Part shown: piece by piece, positions 9,379 through 18,897 of the stretch | Numbering within the stretch: the stretch's first letter is position 1 | How the letters are laid out: the number at the start of each line of letters is the position of its first letter | NCBI GenBank assembly: GCA_050949255.1 | Contig: JBMNFJ010000008.1 | Location: 30,042-94,041, forward strand | Source: UBA3941 sp002385665 | GTDB lineage: Bacteria > Bacillota > Clostridia > Caldicoprobacterales > UBA3941 | Length of the DNA: 64,000 nucleotides | Direction: 5' to 3' | Translations under genes and position numbers: made by a program | Notes under the pieces: model-generated | What the model was told of the DNA's origin: nothing | The model's input: the letters and a program-made list of their open reading frames with translations, nothing else | Databases searched by the model: none

Positions 9379-10854
9379 GTGATTATTGAAGTGGATCTAT
9401 ACTCAAAGATTCGTACCCTCTATACCGAAGGAGAATCCATGCGGTCGATTGCAACAAGACTAGGCATATCGCGCCAGACCGTAAAAAAATACTGCGAAGG
9501 CAATACACACCCTGATGTTAGGAAAGTATATACCCGGCAGCCCGATGTTATCACAGAAGATGTTAAATCCTTTATACTTAGCTGCTTTCATCAGGACGAA
9601 GCAGAAAATCTCACCAAGCAAAAACATACAGCTAAACGGATTTATGATAGGCTTGTTAGTGAAAAAGCCTTTAGTGGTTCATATTCTGCTGTTCGTGTAG
9701 CTGTAAGAAATCTTAAGGCAGAGCATATGGTACCCAAATATGCTGATATTCCTTTAGATTATGATCCAGGCGATGCTATCCAGATTGATTGGGGTGAAGC
9801 TACTGTATATATCAATAACCAAAAGACCAAAATCAATTTTTTCTGTGGTAGATTATGTAGCTCATGCGATATCTTTGTCCAAGCATACTACTCCCAGAAT
9901 CTTGAGAGCTTTCTTGAGGCGCAACAGACTATGTTTGACTACTTTAGAGGCATTCCGAAGCGTCTAATCTTTGATAATGCCAAAGTTGCTGTACGGGAAG
10001 GTTTCGGGCGTCACGCGAAGGCCACTGATGGATACAAATCATTTGCAGCTCATTATGCCTTTAAAACAGACTTCTGCAATATTGCCAGTGGGAATGAAAA
10101 AGGCTTAGTTGAAAAGCTCGTTGGTTATGCCAGAAGAAATTTCATGGTGCCGGTGCCTCGTGTATCCAGTCTTTATGAGCTTAATCAAAGTCTCCTAAAA
10201 GATTGTCTAAACTATCGGAACACGCATAAGATTGAATCTCGCTCTCAAAGTGTAAAAGAAGCCTATGAACAGGAACTATACTTCCTAAGGCCGATTCCGG
10301 TATTTCGCTTTGACACCAGTCGGACCATAACTCCTATAGTTGGGGATTATTCAACCGTGCGTTTTGAAAAAAATAATTATTCGGTACCTGTCAGATATTT
10401 AAGAAAGAGTGTAATAGTCAAGGGTTATGCCAATGAGGTCTGCATCTACTACAACGGGGAAATTATTGCCTCTTTTGATCGGCTTTATGGCTCAGGGAAG
10501 ACAACTTATCGTCTTGAACACTACATAGATTTGCTTGAGAGAAAACCACGCTCCGTATTTCAGGCAAAGCCCGTTAGGACTAATGTTACAAAAGAGCTGC
10601 TTGATTGGGGGCGTCTACTTCCAGGGGGTAATGCAGAGATGGTCAAGCTCCTTCGTCTTTGTGTAGATTACGGTGAAGATAGAATTTTATCCATACGGGA
10701 TCAACTTCCTAGAAACATAGTTCCTTCAGTAGATATGATAAGGAGCTATCTCCATGAGATACCCGAACCAAATGTATTGTACCTTAAGAATGATATACCT
10801 GTCACTGCTACAGACTTAAGAAAATATGATGAGAAATGCGGGGTGTCAAAATGA
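9379..10854 (+). CDS. istA: IS21-family transposase IstA
   Basis: Full-length 491-residue DDE transposase. It has an N-terminal helix-turn-helix (ESMRSIATRLGISRQTVKKY), the rve-type integrase core starting with the catalytic Asp in AIQIDWGE near residue 137, a second Asp in RLIFDNAKVAV near 200, and Glu in ASGNEKGLVEKLVGYARR near 235. A Mu-like C-terminal domain follows. AAGGAG at 9364-9369 abuts an ATG at 9370, so GTG 9379 with 9-base spacing is the better start. Its stop overlaps the istB start (ATGA). Confidence 0.93.
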   Translation: MIIEVDLYSKIRTLYTEGESMRSIATRLGISRQTVKKYCEGNTHPDVRKVYTRQPDVITEDVKSFILSCFHQDEAENLTKQKHTAKRIYDRLVSEKAFSGSYSAVRVAVRNLKAEHMVPKYADIPLDYDPGDAIQIDWGEATVYINNQKTKINFFCGRLCSSCDIFVQAYYSQNLESFLEAQQTMFDYFRGIPKRLIFDNAKVAVREGFGRHAKATDGYKSFAAHYAFKTDFCNIASGNEKGLVEKLVGYARRNFMVPVPRVSSLYELNQSLLKDCLNYRNTHKIESRSQSVKEAYEQELYFLRPIPVFRFDTSRTITPIVGDYSTVRFEKNNYSVPVRYLRKSVIVKGYANEVCIYYNGEIIASFDRLYGSGKTTYRLEHYIDLLERKPRSVFQAKPVRTNVTKELLDWGRLLPGGNAEMVKLLRLCVDYGEDRILSIRDQLPRNIVPSVDMIRSYLHEIPEPNVLYLKNDIPVTATDLRKYDEKCGVSK

Positions 10855-11603
10855 CAGATACCCTGAAGGCGCAAACCATTGAACTATATTCAAAACAGCT
10901 AAGGACCCCCATGTTTAACAAATATTTGGATGTAATCAGGCAACTTGATAAAAATCAAGGCTACGAGGACTTTCTGATTGCACTTATGAGAGTGGAGCTG
11001 GATTCTAGGCAGGAAAGTACACGCAGAAGAAAGATTAAGTCTGCCGGATTTCCTTACCTAAAGACCATCGATGAACTAGACTTGTCAAGGTTCGAACATA
11101 TGGATAACTCCTTTGTACATGAGCTTGCTTCATGCAATTTCATCAGCAAAAGACAGAATATCGTTATGATAGGTAACCCCGGTACAGGCAAAACCCATCT
11201 TTCCATAGCCCTCGGCATAAAGGCCTGCATGCAGGGCATGAATGTTAAATTTTATACTGCTGCTAATCTGTCGAATCAACTAATTGAGGCCCAGGATAAC
11301 CATAGATTAATTCGTCTTGAAAAGCAGATTGCAAAGGCAGATCTTTTAATCATAGATGAACTTAGCTACTTAACTTTCAACCGGCATCAGTCTGAATTAT
11401 TGTTTAAAGTCGTTGCTGACCGTGCTGAAAGAAGAAGCGTCATTGTATCGACTAACCTAAGATTTTCAGAGTGGACATCCATGTTTGAGAATCATACAAT
11501 GGTTACAGCACTAATTGATAGACTTACTTTCAGATCCCATGTATTAAACATGAACTCTGATAATCCCTACAGGGCGGAACATGCCGCTAAGGTATCCGAT
11601 TGA
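10851..11603 (+). CDS. istB: IS21-family helper ATPase IstB
   Basis: DnaC-like AAA+ ATPase, 250 residues, that assembles with IstA and selects targets. Walker A is GNPGTGKTH near residue 107, Walker B is LLIIDELSY near 165, and VIVSTNL with a downstream DRL arginine-finger region follow. It starts at ATG 10851 inside the istA stop (ATGA overlap), the standard IS21 arrangement. It looks intact, so the element may still be active. Confidence 0.93.
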   Translation: MTDTLKAQTIELYSKQLRTPMFNKYLDVIRQLDKNQGYEDFLIALMRVELDSRQESTRRRKIKSAGFPYLKTIDELDLSRFEHMDNSFVHELASCNFISKRQNIVMIGNPGTGKTHLSIALGIKACMQGMNVKFYTAANLSNQLIEAQDNHRLIRLEKQIAKADLLIIDELSYLTFNRHQSELLFKVVADRAERRSVIVSTNLRFSEWTSMFENHTMVTALIDRLTFRSHVLNMNSDNPYRAEHAAKVSD

Positions 11604-11666
11604 AATCAATAATATTTTAGCTGGGGAATGCTATATTCCACTAGTGTTCCCCTTTCTTAGAAACAA

Positions 11667-11817
11667 AGTGGTAAACCTTTTCAGTGTCAACTGGTAAACT
11701 TTTTGGGTGTCAAAGATGGTAAACTAATTGAATGTCAAAACCTCTGAACTGGTAAACAAATTCACCGCCAAAGTGGTAAAGAAATTCAATGTCAGGCGGT
11801 AAACTTTTTCATTGACA
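11667..11817 (+). repeat. iterated terminal repeats at the right end of the IS21 element
   Basis: About six copies of GGTAAAC or GGTAAAG recur every 20-30 bases, with interspersed TGTCA words, ending in TGACA at 11813-11817. They match the two left-end copies in inverted orientation and are presumed transposase binding sites. Confidence 0.7.
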
Positions 11818-12568
11818 TTCACAAACAATGAGCAGTTCGTGCCAAATGTTACAAAGTAAGGATTTTACGGATAACGCAACTGTAGTAAAAGGGGTACAAA
11901 GCCCGCCGATACCATCGTTTACGTGGATTGATGATGATGGTGTACAATTGGCTTTTGATAGGCTTTTACCTATCGCAAGAGAGCTAGATGTACCACTCAC
12001 ATTTGCCATCATTACAAGTCGATTTGGTCAGGAAAAATATATCAGCAAAGAAGCGGTTATAGAACTTTATAATGAGGGTTTTGATATTGTTGATCATGGT
12101 TATGCCCACGACAAGAGCCATAGGCCAACTCAAATGACTAAAAATGAATTAGAGACTGATTTAACTAAGACGAAAGAGATCTGGGAAGCAATGGGTATTC
12201 CAAGCAATTATCATGTTATACCTTTTGGAGCTAATACTCCAACAACAGAAAAAATCTATCGAAAATTCTTTGACTGTGCTATTATGACATCAATCACTAA
12301 AAACAATCCTGAAGAAGGTGTGGGAGCGTCAAACTTTCAACCAATAAATAGATTGAGGTTAGAGAGAGTATCATATAAACGTTCTACTTTAGGTTATATA
12401 AAAAAGCAAATCGACGACGCATATGATAATAATGGTTGGCTCATTATTTATTCCCATATGTCAGTTGACCCTTATGACGAGAACAAAATAAAGGAAATTT
12501 TAAGTTACGCTAAAGAAAAGCTTGATTTTGTAAGCGTACGCGAAGGTGTAGAGCGATTCAGCGAATAG
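11818..12568 (+). pseudogene. polysaccharide deacetylase, 5'-truncated by IS21
   Basis: NodB-like carbohydrate esterase that would remove acetyl groups from a surface polysaccharide. IPSFTWIDDDG holds the metal-binding Asp-Asp, VDHGYAHD the His pair, and FGANTPT and IIYSHMS later family motifs. The frame is open from ATG 11828 back to the TGA in the IS end (11813), no ribosome binding site precedes ATG 11828, and homologues usually have extra N-terminal sequence. The IS has therefore most likely cut off the promoter and 5' end. Expression now would need a start within or beside the IS. It converges with the ATP-grasp remnant. Confidence 0.75.
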
Positions 12569-12587
12569 TTAAACAAATGATTTTTAT

Positions 12588-13655
12588 CTATAATGATTCA
12601 CCCTTATATACATAATCCAAAACTCTGTCCGTGTATTCGCCAAAATAGGGCCTATATTTAACTGATCAAAATCAATTTGTCCTGTGGGTATATTTGCTTC
12701 TATCAAGACTGGATTACCTTCATAATCTATCGCATAGTCCCAAGATACCATTTTGAAATATGGGATTCTAAAATGTTGGGTGTAAGCGTCTTCAATTACT
12801 TTGCCAAAATTAGGAATAGTTTGTTTTTGAATATGAAGCCCCTAGGATGCTTTCGTATAGTTTCTTGATTACTTTGGACGGCCTTTTCTTGAATCACACC
12901 ATTCTTATCTACAACCGCAATCAAACCTCCGGCAGAGTAGTTGTCAACTTTACTATTGTTTTGCCCCATTCGTAATAAGGTGGACAATAGTACAGGTTTA
13001 TTATCAACAAGCAAGGTCACTATTCTAAGTGTATTTAATGAAGATGGGTGAATATCGTTTAAAAAAGGATGGGACTTAATTACTTCCTGAACTACTGCTT
13101 GCTTATATGATCCTATTAATTGTCTTAACTTATCTTCACCTTCTCGTTCAGACCAGAATTTGATACTTGCTCCACCATATGTTCCTGTAGAAGGTTTAAT
13201 AATAACTTCTCCTTGTTCCTTACAAACTTTTATGCCTTGTTCTAAAGTTATGGGACGGTAGTTTCCATCGGTATAAATTTCTTCTGTTTTACGGATAAAT
13301 GTTTTGCCTTGTTTTGTGCTAAATATCTGATCTTGTACATTTTTATGATGAAGTGCTCCCATTCCACGCATACTCAACTTACGTGCTATTTCGCCATAAT
13401 AAAGACTATCAGGAATGTATCGTAGATCAAAGATATCATTTCCATAAGAATAATAAGCTACCCAGCTTGGACTAACTCTTTTACCATACTTAGTCCAGTA
13501 AGATTTTATCTCTTTTATTTCAGATTTTGATAATTTCTTAAATTTGTATCCTTTTCTTTTCTTCAAGTTCAATCTTAAATTCCAACCGTTGACTATTACA
13601 AAACGCTCAACAGGCTTGTTAAAGTTTCTCGCAACTCTAATACTTTACTAGCCAA
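12588..13655 (-). pseudogene. sugar-transfer associated ATP-grasp gene, frameshifted
   Basis: Clear remnant of a capsule-cluster ATP-grasp protein (about 350 residues). The longest open part, 13572 to 12796, includes VIIKPSTGTYGGASIKF and LNTLRIVTLLVD. Reading on in another frame beyond about 12842 gives IPNFGKVIEDAY, MVSWDYAID and PVLIEANIPTGQIDFDQL, and after a second shift near 12638 gives YFGEYTDRVLDYVYKG before a TAG at 12588-12590. Upstream, a TTG at 13655 with AGAGGAGA behind it encodes MASK, then one shift joins RVARNFNKPVERF. Each shift is explained by one missing base. The gene is dead or the assembly has errors here. Confidence 0.72.
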
Positions 13656-14093
13656 AGATATCTCTCCTCTGTAATGACATGTTTAATCAATTATATCAAA
13701 ATGCTGATTGATTTACCATTAGGGTTTATGAATTGCGAACCAATAACTATCTATTGATTTCACTTATATTTGGTTGATATTGTAAAACTGTAGATGTGAA
13801 TGATGGATGAACAGCCGATTATGGGTATTTGGGTATTTCCTCAGAGAAAAAATAACAATAACTCTAACTACAACTTGCAGTTATTATTGTGATGTATGAT
13901 ATTCTCAGTAATAGTAATATTAAATAATGCACTCACTATGTTAGCTAGGATTGAGATCAAGGATACAATTGATTTATGCCCATTGTTAACACTTTATTCA
14001 TATTTTATTTAAATAACTTTGCTATAATCAGCTATGATGATATAATCATGTGTGTTTAGTATTCCTTAGATCGCAGAAATGGGGGGAGAATAA
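13656..14093. other. AT-rich intergenic region before the Gld-type ABC operon
   Basis: No gene is visible. TATAAT words at 14023-14028 and 14041-14046 could be -10 elements for the ABC operon, but neither has a good TTGACA upstream. The GGGGGGAGAA at about 14081-14090 is the ribosome binding site of the next gene. Confidence 0.4.
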
Positions 14094-15044
14094 TTGATAG
14101 AGATTAAAAACGTAACAAAACGGTTTGGTCAGCATCTTGCTGTAGATAATCTGAATTTCACCGTAAATGAAGGTGAAATATTGGGCTTTCTCGGACCCAA
14201 CGGTGCAGGCAAGTCCACAACCATGAACATTATCACAGGCTATATTTCTGCTACAGAGGGTACCGTCACGGTAGATGGATACGACATCTTAGACAATCCC
14301 GAAGAGGTAAAGAAACGCATAGGCTATATGCCGGAGTTTCCACCACTATACCTGGATATGACGGTCAGAGAGTATCTAAATTTTGTATTTGAAATTAAGA
14401 AAGTCGACCTTAAGAATAGGAAGCAGGAGATGGATAGGATTTTAGAACTGGTTAGGATCACCGATGTACGTGACCGGCTTATTAAGAACCTGTCCAAGGG
14501 GTACAAGCAAAGGGTGGGCCTTGCACAGGCATTGGTTGGCAATCCACCGGTTTTGATCCTGGACGAACCGACGGTAGGCCTGGATCCCAAGCAGATAATC
14601 GAGATCAGAAACCTGATAAAACAGCTTGGCAGAAAGCATACCATCATCCTAAGCTCCCATATATTGCCGGAAGTCAGCGCGGTATGCCAGCGAGTGGTCA
14701 TCATCAACAAGGGAAGGATAGTTGCCAGCGATACGCCGGAGAACCTGTCCAAGAGGCTTGGTGAGAGCAGTAAGTTGACCCTGAGGATCGCAGCTCCTGA
14801 AAGGCAGGCTGTAAAGGTTCTTAGGGATGTAGCCGGCATTAAGTATGTAGAAGCCCAAGGGGTCAGGGAACCGGATACCATAGATGTATGGATAGAGGCA
14901 GAGAAGGATATAGACGTAAGAAGACCGGTCTTTAACGCCTTGAGCCGGGCGGGGTATCCTATCCTACAGATGAAATCCATGGATCTTACTCTGGAGGATA
15001 TTTTCCTACAGGTAACCACCCAGGAAAAAGTGGAGGTGTCCTAA
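14094..15044 (+). CDS. ABC transporter ATP-binding protein (GldA/CcmA type)
   Basis: ATPase of an ABC-2 exporter, 316 residues. Walker A is GPNGAGKST near 34, the Q-loop region reads GYMPEFPPLY, the signature is LSKGYKQR near 136, Walker B is VLILDEPTVGLDP near 156, and the H-loop is ILSSHI. A C-terminal extension of about 90 residues is usual for the Gld/Nat subtype. It starts at TTG 14094 after GGGGGGAGAA. The next gene starts one base after its stop, so it is the head of a four-gene operon. The cargo is unknown. Confidence 0.93.
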   Translation: MIEIKNVTKRFGQHLAVDNLNFTVNEGEILGFLGPNGAGKSTTMNIITGYISATEGTVTVDGYDILDNPEEVKKRIGYMPEFPPLYLDMTVREYLNFVFEIKKVDLKNRKQEMDRILELVRITDVRDRLIKNLSKGYKQRVGLAQALVGNPPVLILDEPTVGLDPKQIIEIRNLIKQLGRKHTIILSSHILPEVSAVCQRVVIINKGRIVASDTPENLSKRLGESSKLTLRIAAPERQAVKVLRDVAGIKYVEAQGVREPDTIDVWIEAEKDIDVRRPVFNALSRAGYPILQMKSMDLTLEDIFLQVTTQEKVEVS

Positions 15045-15045
15045 T

Positions 15046-15912
15046 ATGTTAGCAGTGTTTAAACGTGAATTGAGAGCTTATTTCACTTCATCCACAGGTT
15101 TTATCTTTATGGGATTTTTCCTGCTACTGTCCGGATTCTTTTTTGCAATGACCAACTTATTTCCGGCCAGTCCCGACTATAATGCTGTACTGGGCAGCAT
15201 CACCTTTATCTTTTTAATAGTGGTGCCCATTCTAACCATGAGACTGATGCCTGATGATAAGAGGCAGAGAACCGACCAGCTATTATTTACCAGCCCCACT
15301 TCCTTAACCGGTATAGTGCTGGGTAAATATTTCGCCGCTGTCTCTGTATTCGTTTTGACTCTTCTTATAACTTGCATATATCCCATCATCCTATCCTTTT
15401 TTGGAAACCTGGCAACATGGGAGATAGTAGGTGGATATATAGGATTTTTACTCTTGGGTTCGGCTTTTATCTCCATAGGGCTGTTTATATCCACATTGAC
15501 GGAGAACCAGGTAATAGCGGCGGTAATCACCTTCAGTGCCCTGCTGTTTATGTGGATACTCGATTGGGTAACCCAGGGACTTCCTACGGACAAAACATCC
15601 GGCATTATTTTCGCCGGAATAATTGCCCTGGCTTTAGGAGCATTCGTATATTTTAATACAAGAAACATATATGTGGGCGTAGCCACCACCCTGGTGGGTG
15701 CGATTATTATAGTTTTAACCTATTTTCTGGCGGATAAGTATTTCTTCGATGGATTTATCGTAAGGGTTTTTGAATGGTTTTCGCTACTGAAGCGCTATGA
15801 AGAGTTTCAAATAGGTATTTTGAGTTTGAGTCCCATAGTATACTATATTACCTTTTCAGCAGCCTTCGTCTTTTTGACAATTAGGGTGCTGGAGAAGAGA
15901 AGATGGAGTTAG
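15046..15912 (+). CDS. ABC-2 type permease (GldF-like)
   Basis: 288-residue membrane protein with about six to seven hydrophobic segments, starting MLAVFKRELRAYFTSSTGFIF, a classic opening for GldF/NosY-type permeases. The cytoplasmic MRLMPDDKRQRTDQLLFTSP segment after the second membrane span is a family hallmark. It pairs with the upstream ATPase and precedes a GldG-like auxiliary protein, the same order as the gliding-associated Gld transporter of Bacteroidetes. In Firmicutes such operons have no link to gliding. Confidence 0.9.
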   Translation: MLAVFKRELRAYFTSSTGFIFMGFFLLLSGFFFAMTNLFPASPDYNAVLGSITFIFLIVVPILTMRLMPDDKRQRTDQLLFTSPTSLTGIVLGKYFAAVSVFVLTLLITCIYPIILSFFGNLATWEIVGGYIGFLLLGSAFISIGLFISTLTENQVIAAVITFSALLFMWILDWVTQGLPTDKTSGIIFAGIIALALGAFVYFNTRNIYVGVATTLVGAIIIVLTYFLADKYFFDGFIVRVFEWFSLLKRYEEFQIGILSLSPIVYYITFSAAFVFLTIRVLEKRRWS

Positions 15913-15927
15913 GGGGGAGTCAGGATT

Positions 15928-17367
15928 ATGAAATTAGATAGGCTTAAGATACTAAATTCATTCAAGGATAAGAAGTTTAAATATGGCGGATATGCGACTT
16001 TGTTGACAGCCTTTGTACTGGCTATCCTGATTATAGTAAACTTGGTGGTAGGGCAGATCCCCTTCAAGATCGATTTGACGGAGAATAGATTGTTTTCCCT
16101 ATCGGATCAGACCGACACAATATTAAAAAACCTGGATCAGGAAATACAGATCATTGGCCTATATCAGACTGGCAGCGAGGATAAGGTATTTGACGAGATA
16201 TTGCAAAAGTATAGGAGAAAAAACAAAAATATCACCATAACCTATGTAGATCCTGTAAAAAACCCCACCTTTTCCAGCAAGTATACCAAGGACGGCACCA
16301 CTCTCAGAGATGGTAGCTATATCGTAGAGTGTGGAGATAGATTTAAGGTAATAGACTATTATGATATCTTTAATGTAAGAACTGACCAGTACGGAAACAC
16401 CCGTGCCGAATCCCTGGCCTTGGAGGAAAGGGTAACCAGTGCTATTCAATATGTGACGGCAGAAGAGCTCCCTGTTGTATATTTATTGGAGGGCCATATG
16501 GAACAGAGCCTGCCCTATGATCTGAGGAAGAAGATGGAGCTGGAGAACTATGAAATTAAAAACCTGTCCCTTTTAACAGAAGATGAGGTACCATCTGATG
16601 CAGCTATACTAATGATAATAGCTCCTCAGCGGGATATGACCGATGAAGAGGAAGAAAAGATCAGGAAATATCTGGATAACAAGGGCCGGGCGATATTCTT
16701 AATGGATATTGTGGAAGCTGACATGCCAAATTTTGATGCTCTCTTTAAGAGCTATGGAATAGCCTTGAATAAGGCCTTAACGATAGAGGGAGACAGGAAT
16801 CATTACTTCCAAAATCCTACATGGTTAGTCCCCGAAATGATTAGCCATATGATTATAAGTCCCATGAAGGTCAACAAGATGCAGGTATTAACATTAGGAG
16901 CCCAGGGTATCGATATACTGGATATGAAGAAGAGGAGCATCGAGATTGAACCGTTGCTGGTAACCAGTGATTCTGCTTGGGGAAGGACCGACTATACATC
17001 CACTGCCCCTGAAAAGGAAGAAGGAGATATAGACGGGCCCTTCAATATCGCTGTGGCTATAGCAGATAAGACCTGGGACGAAAAGATAGGTAAATACCAT
17101 GAGACAAAACTGGTAGTTGCCGGGGATGCTGAGTTTATTGATTCCAGGTTTGCCAGCATAGGAAATGCGGACTTCATATTAAACAGCCTTAACTGGCTCC
17201 AGGATAAGCAGGAGAGCATCTCCATCAGACCTAAGAGTTTACTGAGCAGATACCTTAATATTAATGCTTTCCAGCGATTATTGTTTGCCGGCATAACCGT
17301 AATTCTCATACCCCTGATTATATTAGGTGCAGGATTGGTTATGTGGCTTAGGAGGAGACACCTATGA
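15928..17367 (+). CDS. GldG-like ABC transporter auxiliary protein
   Basis: 479 residues, with one N-terminal membrane segment (about 20-40), a large extracytoplasmic domain of the ABC_transp_aux type, and one C-terminal membrane segment ending in WLRRR. The start of the soluble part reads KIDLTENRLFSLSDQTDTILKN, which is conserved in GldG proteins, and VVYLLEGHME matches the GldG glutamine-amidotransferase-like core. It probably forms a complex with the ATPase and permease. GGGGGGAGT precedes the ATG. The 4-base overlap with the next gene implies translational coupling. Confidence 0.88.
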   Translation: MKLDRLKILNSFKDKKFKYGGYATLLTAFVLAILIIVNLVVGQIPFKIDLTENRLFSLSDQTDTILKNLDQEIQIIGLYQTGSEDKVFDEILQKYRRKNKNITITYVDPVKNPTFSSKYTKDGTTLRDGSYIVECGDRFKVIDYYDIFNVRTDQYGNTRAESLALEERVTSAIQYVTAEELPVVYLLEGHMEQSLPYDLRKKMELENYEIKNLSLLTEDEVPSDAAILMIIAPQRDMTDEEEEKIRKYLDNKGRAIFLMDIVEADMPNFDALFKSYGIALNKALTIEGDRNHYFQNPTWLVPEMISHMIISPMKVNKMQVLTLGAQGIDILDMKKRSIEIEPLLVTSDSAWGRTDYTSTAPEKEEGDIDGPFNIAVAIADKTWDEKIGKYHETKLVVAGDAEFIDSRFASIGNADFILNSLNWLQDKQESISIRPKSLLSRYLNINAFQRLLFAGITVILIPLIILGAGLVMWLRRRHL

Positions 17368-18821
17368 GGAAGTCCAGGAATATCATAATACTGCTAGTAG
17401 TACTTGGTATTTTGACAGGCTCCTATTTTTTCCTTTCCAACAGGCCTGAACCCGAAGAGCCGGATGCAAATGATAAGATCCCTGTTTTGAAGCTAAACAA
17501 GGATGATATTGTTAAGATGGAGATTAAGAATGAATCCGGTGAGTTGACCTTCAACAAGGTAGAGAAGGAAGTAGAAGAGGAAAAGGACGGAAAAAAAGAG
17601 AAGGTAAAGAAGTCCGTATGGGAAGTGGATTATCCCTATGAGGTAACGTTAAGGGAAATACGGGTGGATGACTTGGCCTATAGCTTTGCCAATCTGGAGG
17701 CTGAGCGGATTATAGAAGAAGAGACCCCGGATGATCTTTCACCTTATGGACTGGATAACCCCCAGGCTACAGGTAAGGTTACCTTAAAGGATGGTACTGT
17801 AGAGGTACTCTATCTAGGAAACAGTACCCCTATAGGTAATACCTACTACCTGATGCTCGAGGGAGATCCAAAGGTATATGAGGTATGGACCAACCACGGA
17901 GATCATCTAAGGTATAGCCTTGCCGATGTAAGAGACAATAGATTACCACGGATTAATGCTCAGGAGATAACGTATCTCAAGGTAGATAAAAAGGACGGCA
18001 GACCCATCGAAATCAAGCTAACGGATATAGACGATGAGGATTATGTCCAGACCACCCTTACGGATTTGAAGATGATACAACCGTACAGGGAGTATATGAA
18101 CGTTAACGGTGAGGCCTTATCCAAGTATATGGAGAAGGTGCCTGTCCTGAATATAGACGAGTTCATTGAAGACGGGGCCAAGGATCTTTCGAAGTACGGT
18201 CTTGATGAACCCTCGGCTGAGTTTATCCTAAAGGACAACGAAGAAACTTTACATCTATTGATCGGTGATGAATACGAAGATGGTAAGGTATACTTTAAAA
18301 CGCCGGGTTCTGATTCCGTTTATGGAATGAAGAAAAGCAATACGAAATTTTTAGATGTAACGCCCTTTGAGCTGGTTGACAAATTTATCTATATAGTAAA
18401 TATCGACTATGTGGATAAGATAGTAGTGGAGGGCTTAGGGCATAAACATACCCTGACCTTGGAACGGGAGACAAAGCCGGCAGAAGAAGAGGGAGAAGAG
18501 GACGAGGTAATCCATACCTTCAAGATAAATGGAAAAGAGGTCGAAGATAAGCCTTTTAGGAAGGTATACCAGAGTATCGTAGGTGTTCTCGCGGACGCCG
18601 AGGTCAGAGAAGGTACCGAGGGGAAAGCAGAAGTTAAGGCTATCTTTTACCTAAACAAGGGGAAAAATCGAGAGATGCATATAAACTACGTACCCTATGA
18701 TGACGATTTCTATGCCGTGTTTATAGACGGTGAGTCTGAGTTCGCGGTAAACAAACCCATGGTACAAAAGATGCTAACTGATATAGAGGCATTGTACCGA
18801 GGGGAATTTAAAGTGGATTAA
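17364..18821 (+). CDS. DUF4340 protein, Gld-type operon partner
   Basis: 485-residue protein with a single N-terminal membrane anchor (about residues 5-25) and an acidic, lysine-rich extracytoplasmic body. Two similar halves are recognisable by LSPYGLDNPQA near 128 and LSKYGLDEPSA near 275, each followed by a beta-rich stretch with LYLGNSTP or LLIGDEY. This repeated pattern defines DUF4340, which regularly ends Gld-type ABC operons. The molecular role is unknown; it may be a substrate-handling surface subunit. Confidence 0.85.
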   Translation: MRKSRNIIILLVVLGILTGSYFFLSNRPEPEEPDANDKIPVLKLNKDDIVKMEIKNESGELTFNKVEKEVEEEKDGKKEKVKKSVWEVDYPYEVTLREIRVDDLAYSFANLEAERIIEEETPDDLSPYGLDNPQATGKVTLKDGTVEVLYLGNSTPIGNTYYLMLEGDPKVYEVWTNHGDHLRYSLADVRDNRLPRINAQEITYLKVDKKDGRPIEIKLTDIDDEDYVQTTLTDLKMIQPYREYMNVNGEALSKYMEKVPVLNIDEFIEDGAKDLSKYGLDEPSAEFILKDNEETLHLLIGDEYEDGKVYFKTPGSDSVYGMKKSNTKFLDVTPFELVDKFIYIVNIDYVDKIVVEGLGHKHTLTLERETKPAEEEGEEDEVIHTFKINGKEVEDKPFRKVYQSIVGVLADAEVREGTEGKAEVKAIFYLNKGKNREMHINYVPYDDDFYAVFIDGESEFAVNKPMVQKMLTDIEALYRGEFKVD

Positions 18822-18830
18822 ACTATAGCG

Positions 18831-18881
18831 AAGGGGACGGTTCCACCTGCTTCCAATGGCAGGGAAGCCGCCCCTTTTTTT
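18831..18881 (+). terminator. intrinsic terminator containing a GGGACGG palindrome
   Basis: GGGGACGGTTCC pairs imperfectly with GGAAGCCGCCCC, enclosing a smaller CCTGC/GCAGG hairpin, followed by TTTTTT. It ends the Gld-type operon directly before the ribosome binding site of the next gene (AAGGAGG at 18882-18888). Confidence 0.75.
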
Positions 18882-18897
18882 AAGGAGGCAAGACATA

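Larger units (their letters stand above)
9264..11817 (+). mobile_element. IS21-family insertion sequence, complete
   Basis: A 2.55-kb element with istA and istB. The left end starts TGACATAATGAAAGTTAACC; the reverse complement of the right end starts TGTCAATGAAAAAGTTTACC. Multiple terminal repeats, typical of IS21, are visible: two copies of the GTTTACCA-like unit on the left (about 9274 and 9309) and about six GGTAAAC-type copies on the right (11669-11805), separated by TGTCA words. No target duplication is evident, and the flanks belong to different genes, so a deletion probably accompanied or followed insertion. Confidence 0.85.

Noticed and set aside
9264..11817. Target-site duplication flanking the IS21 element
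   Set aside because: GATGTAAA before and TTCACAAA after show no duplication, so the original insertion site cannot be reconstructed.
12677..12868. Plus-strand open frame over the ATP-grasp remnant
   Set aside because: It is the antisense shadow of the frameshifted minus-strand gene, whose conserved motifs account for the sequence.
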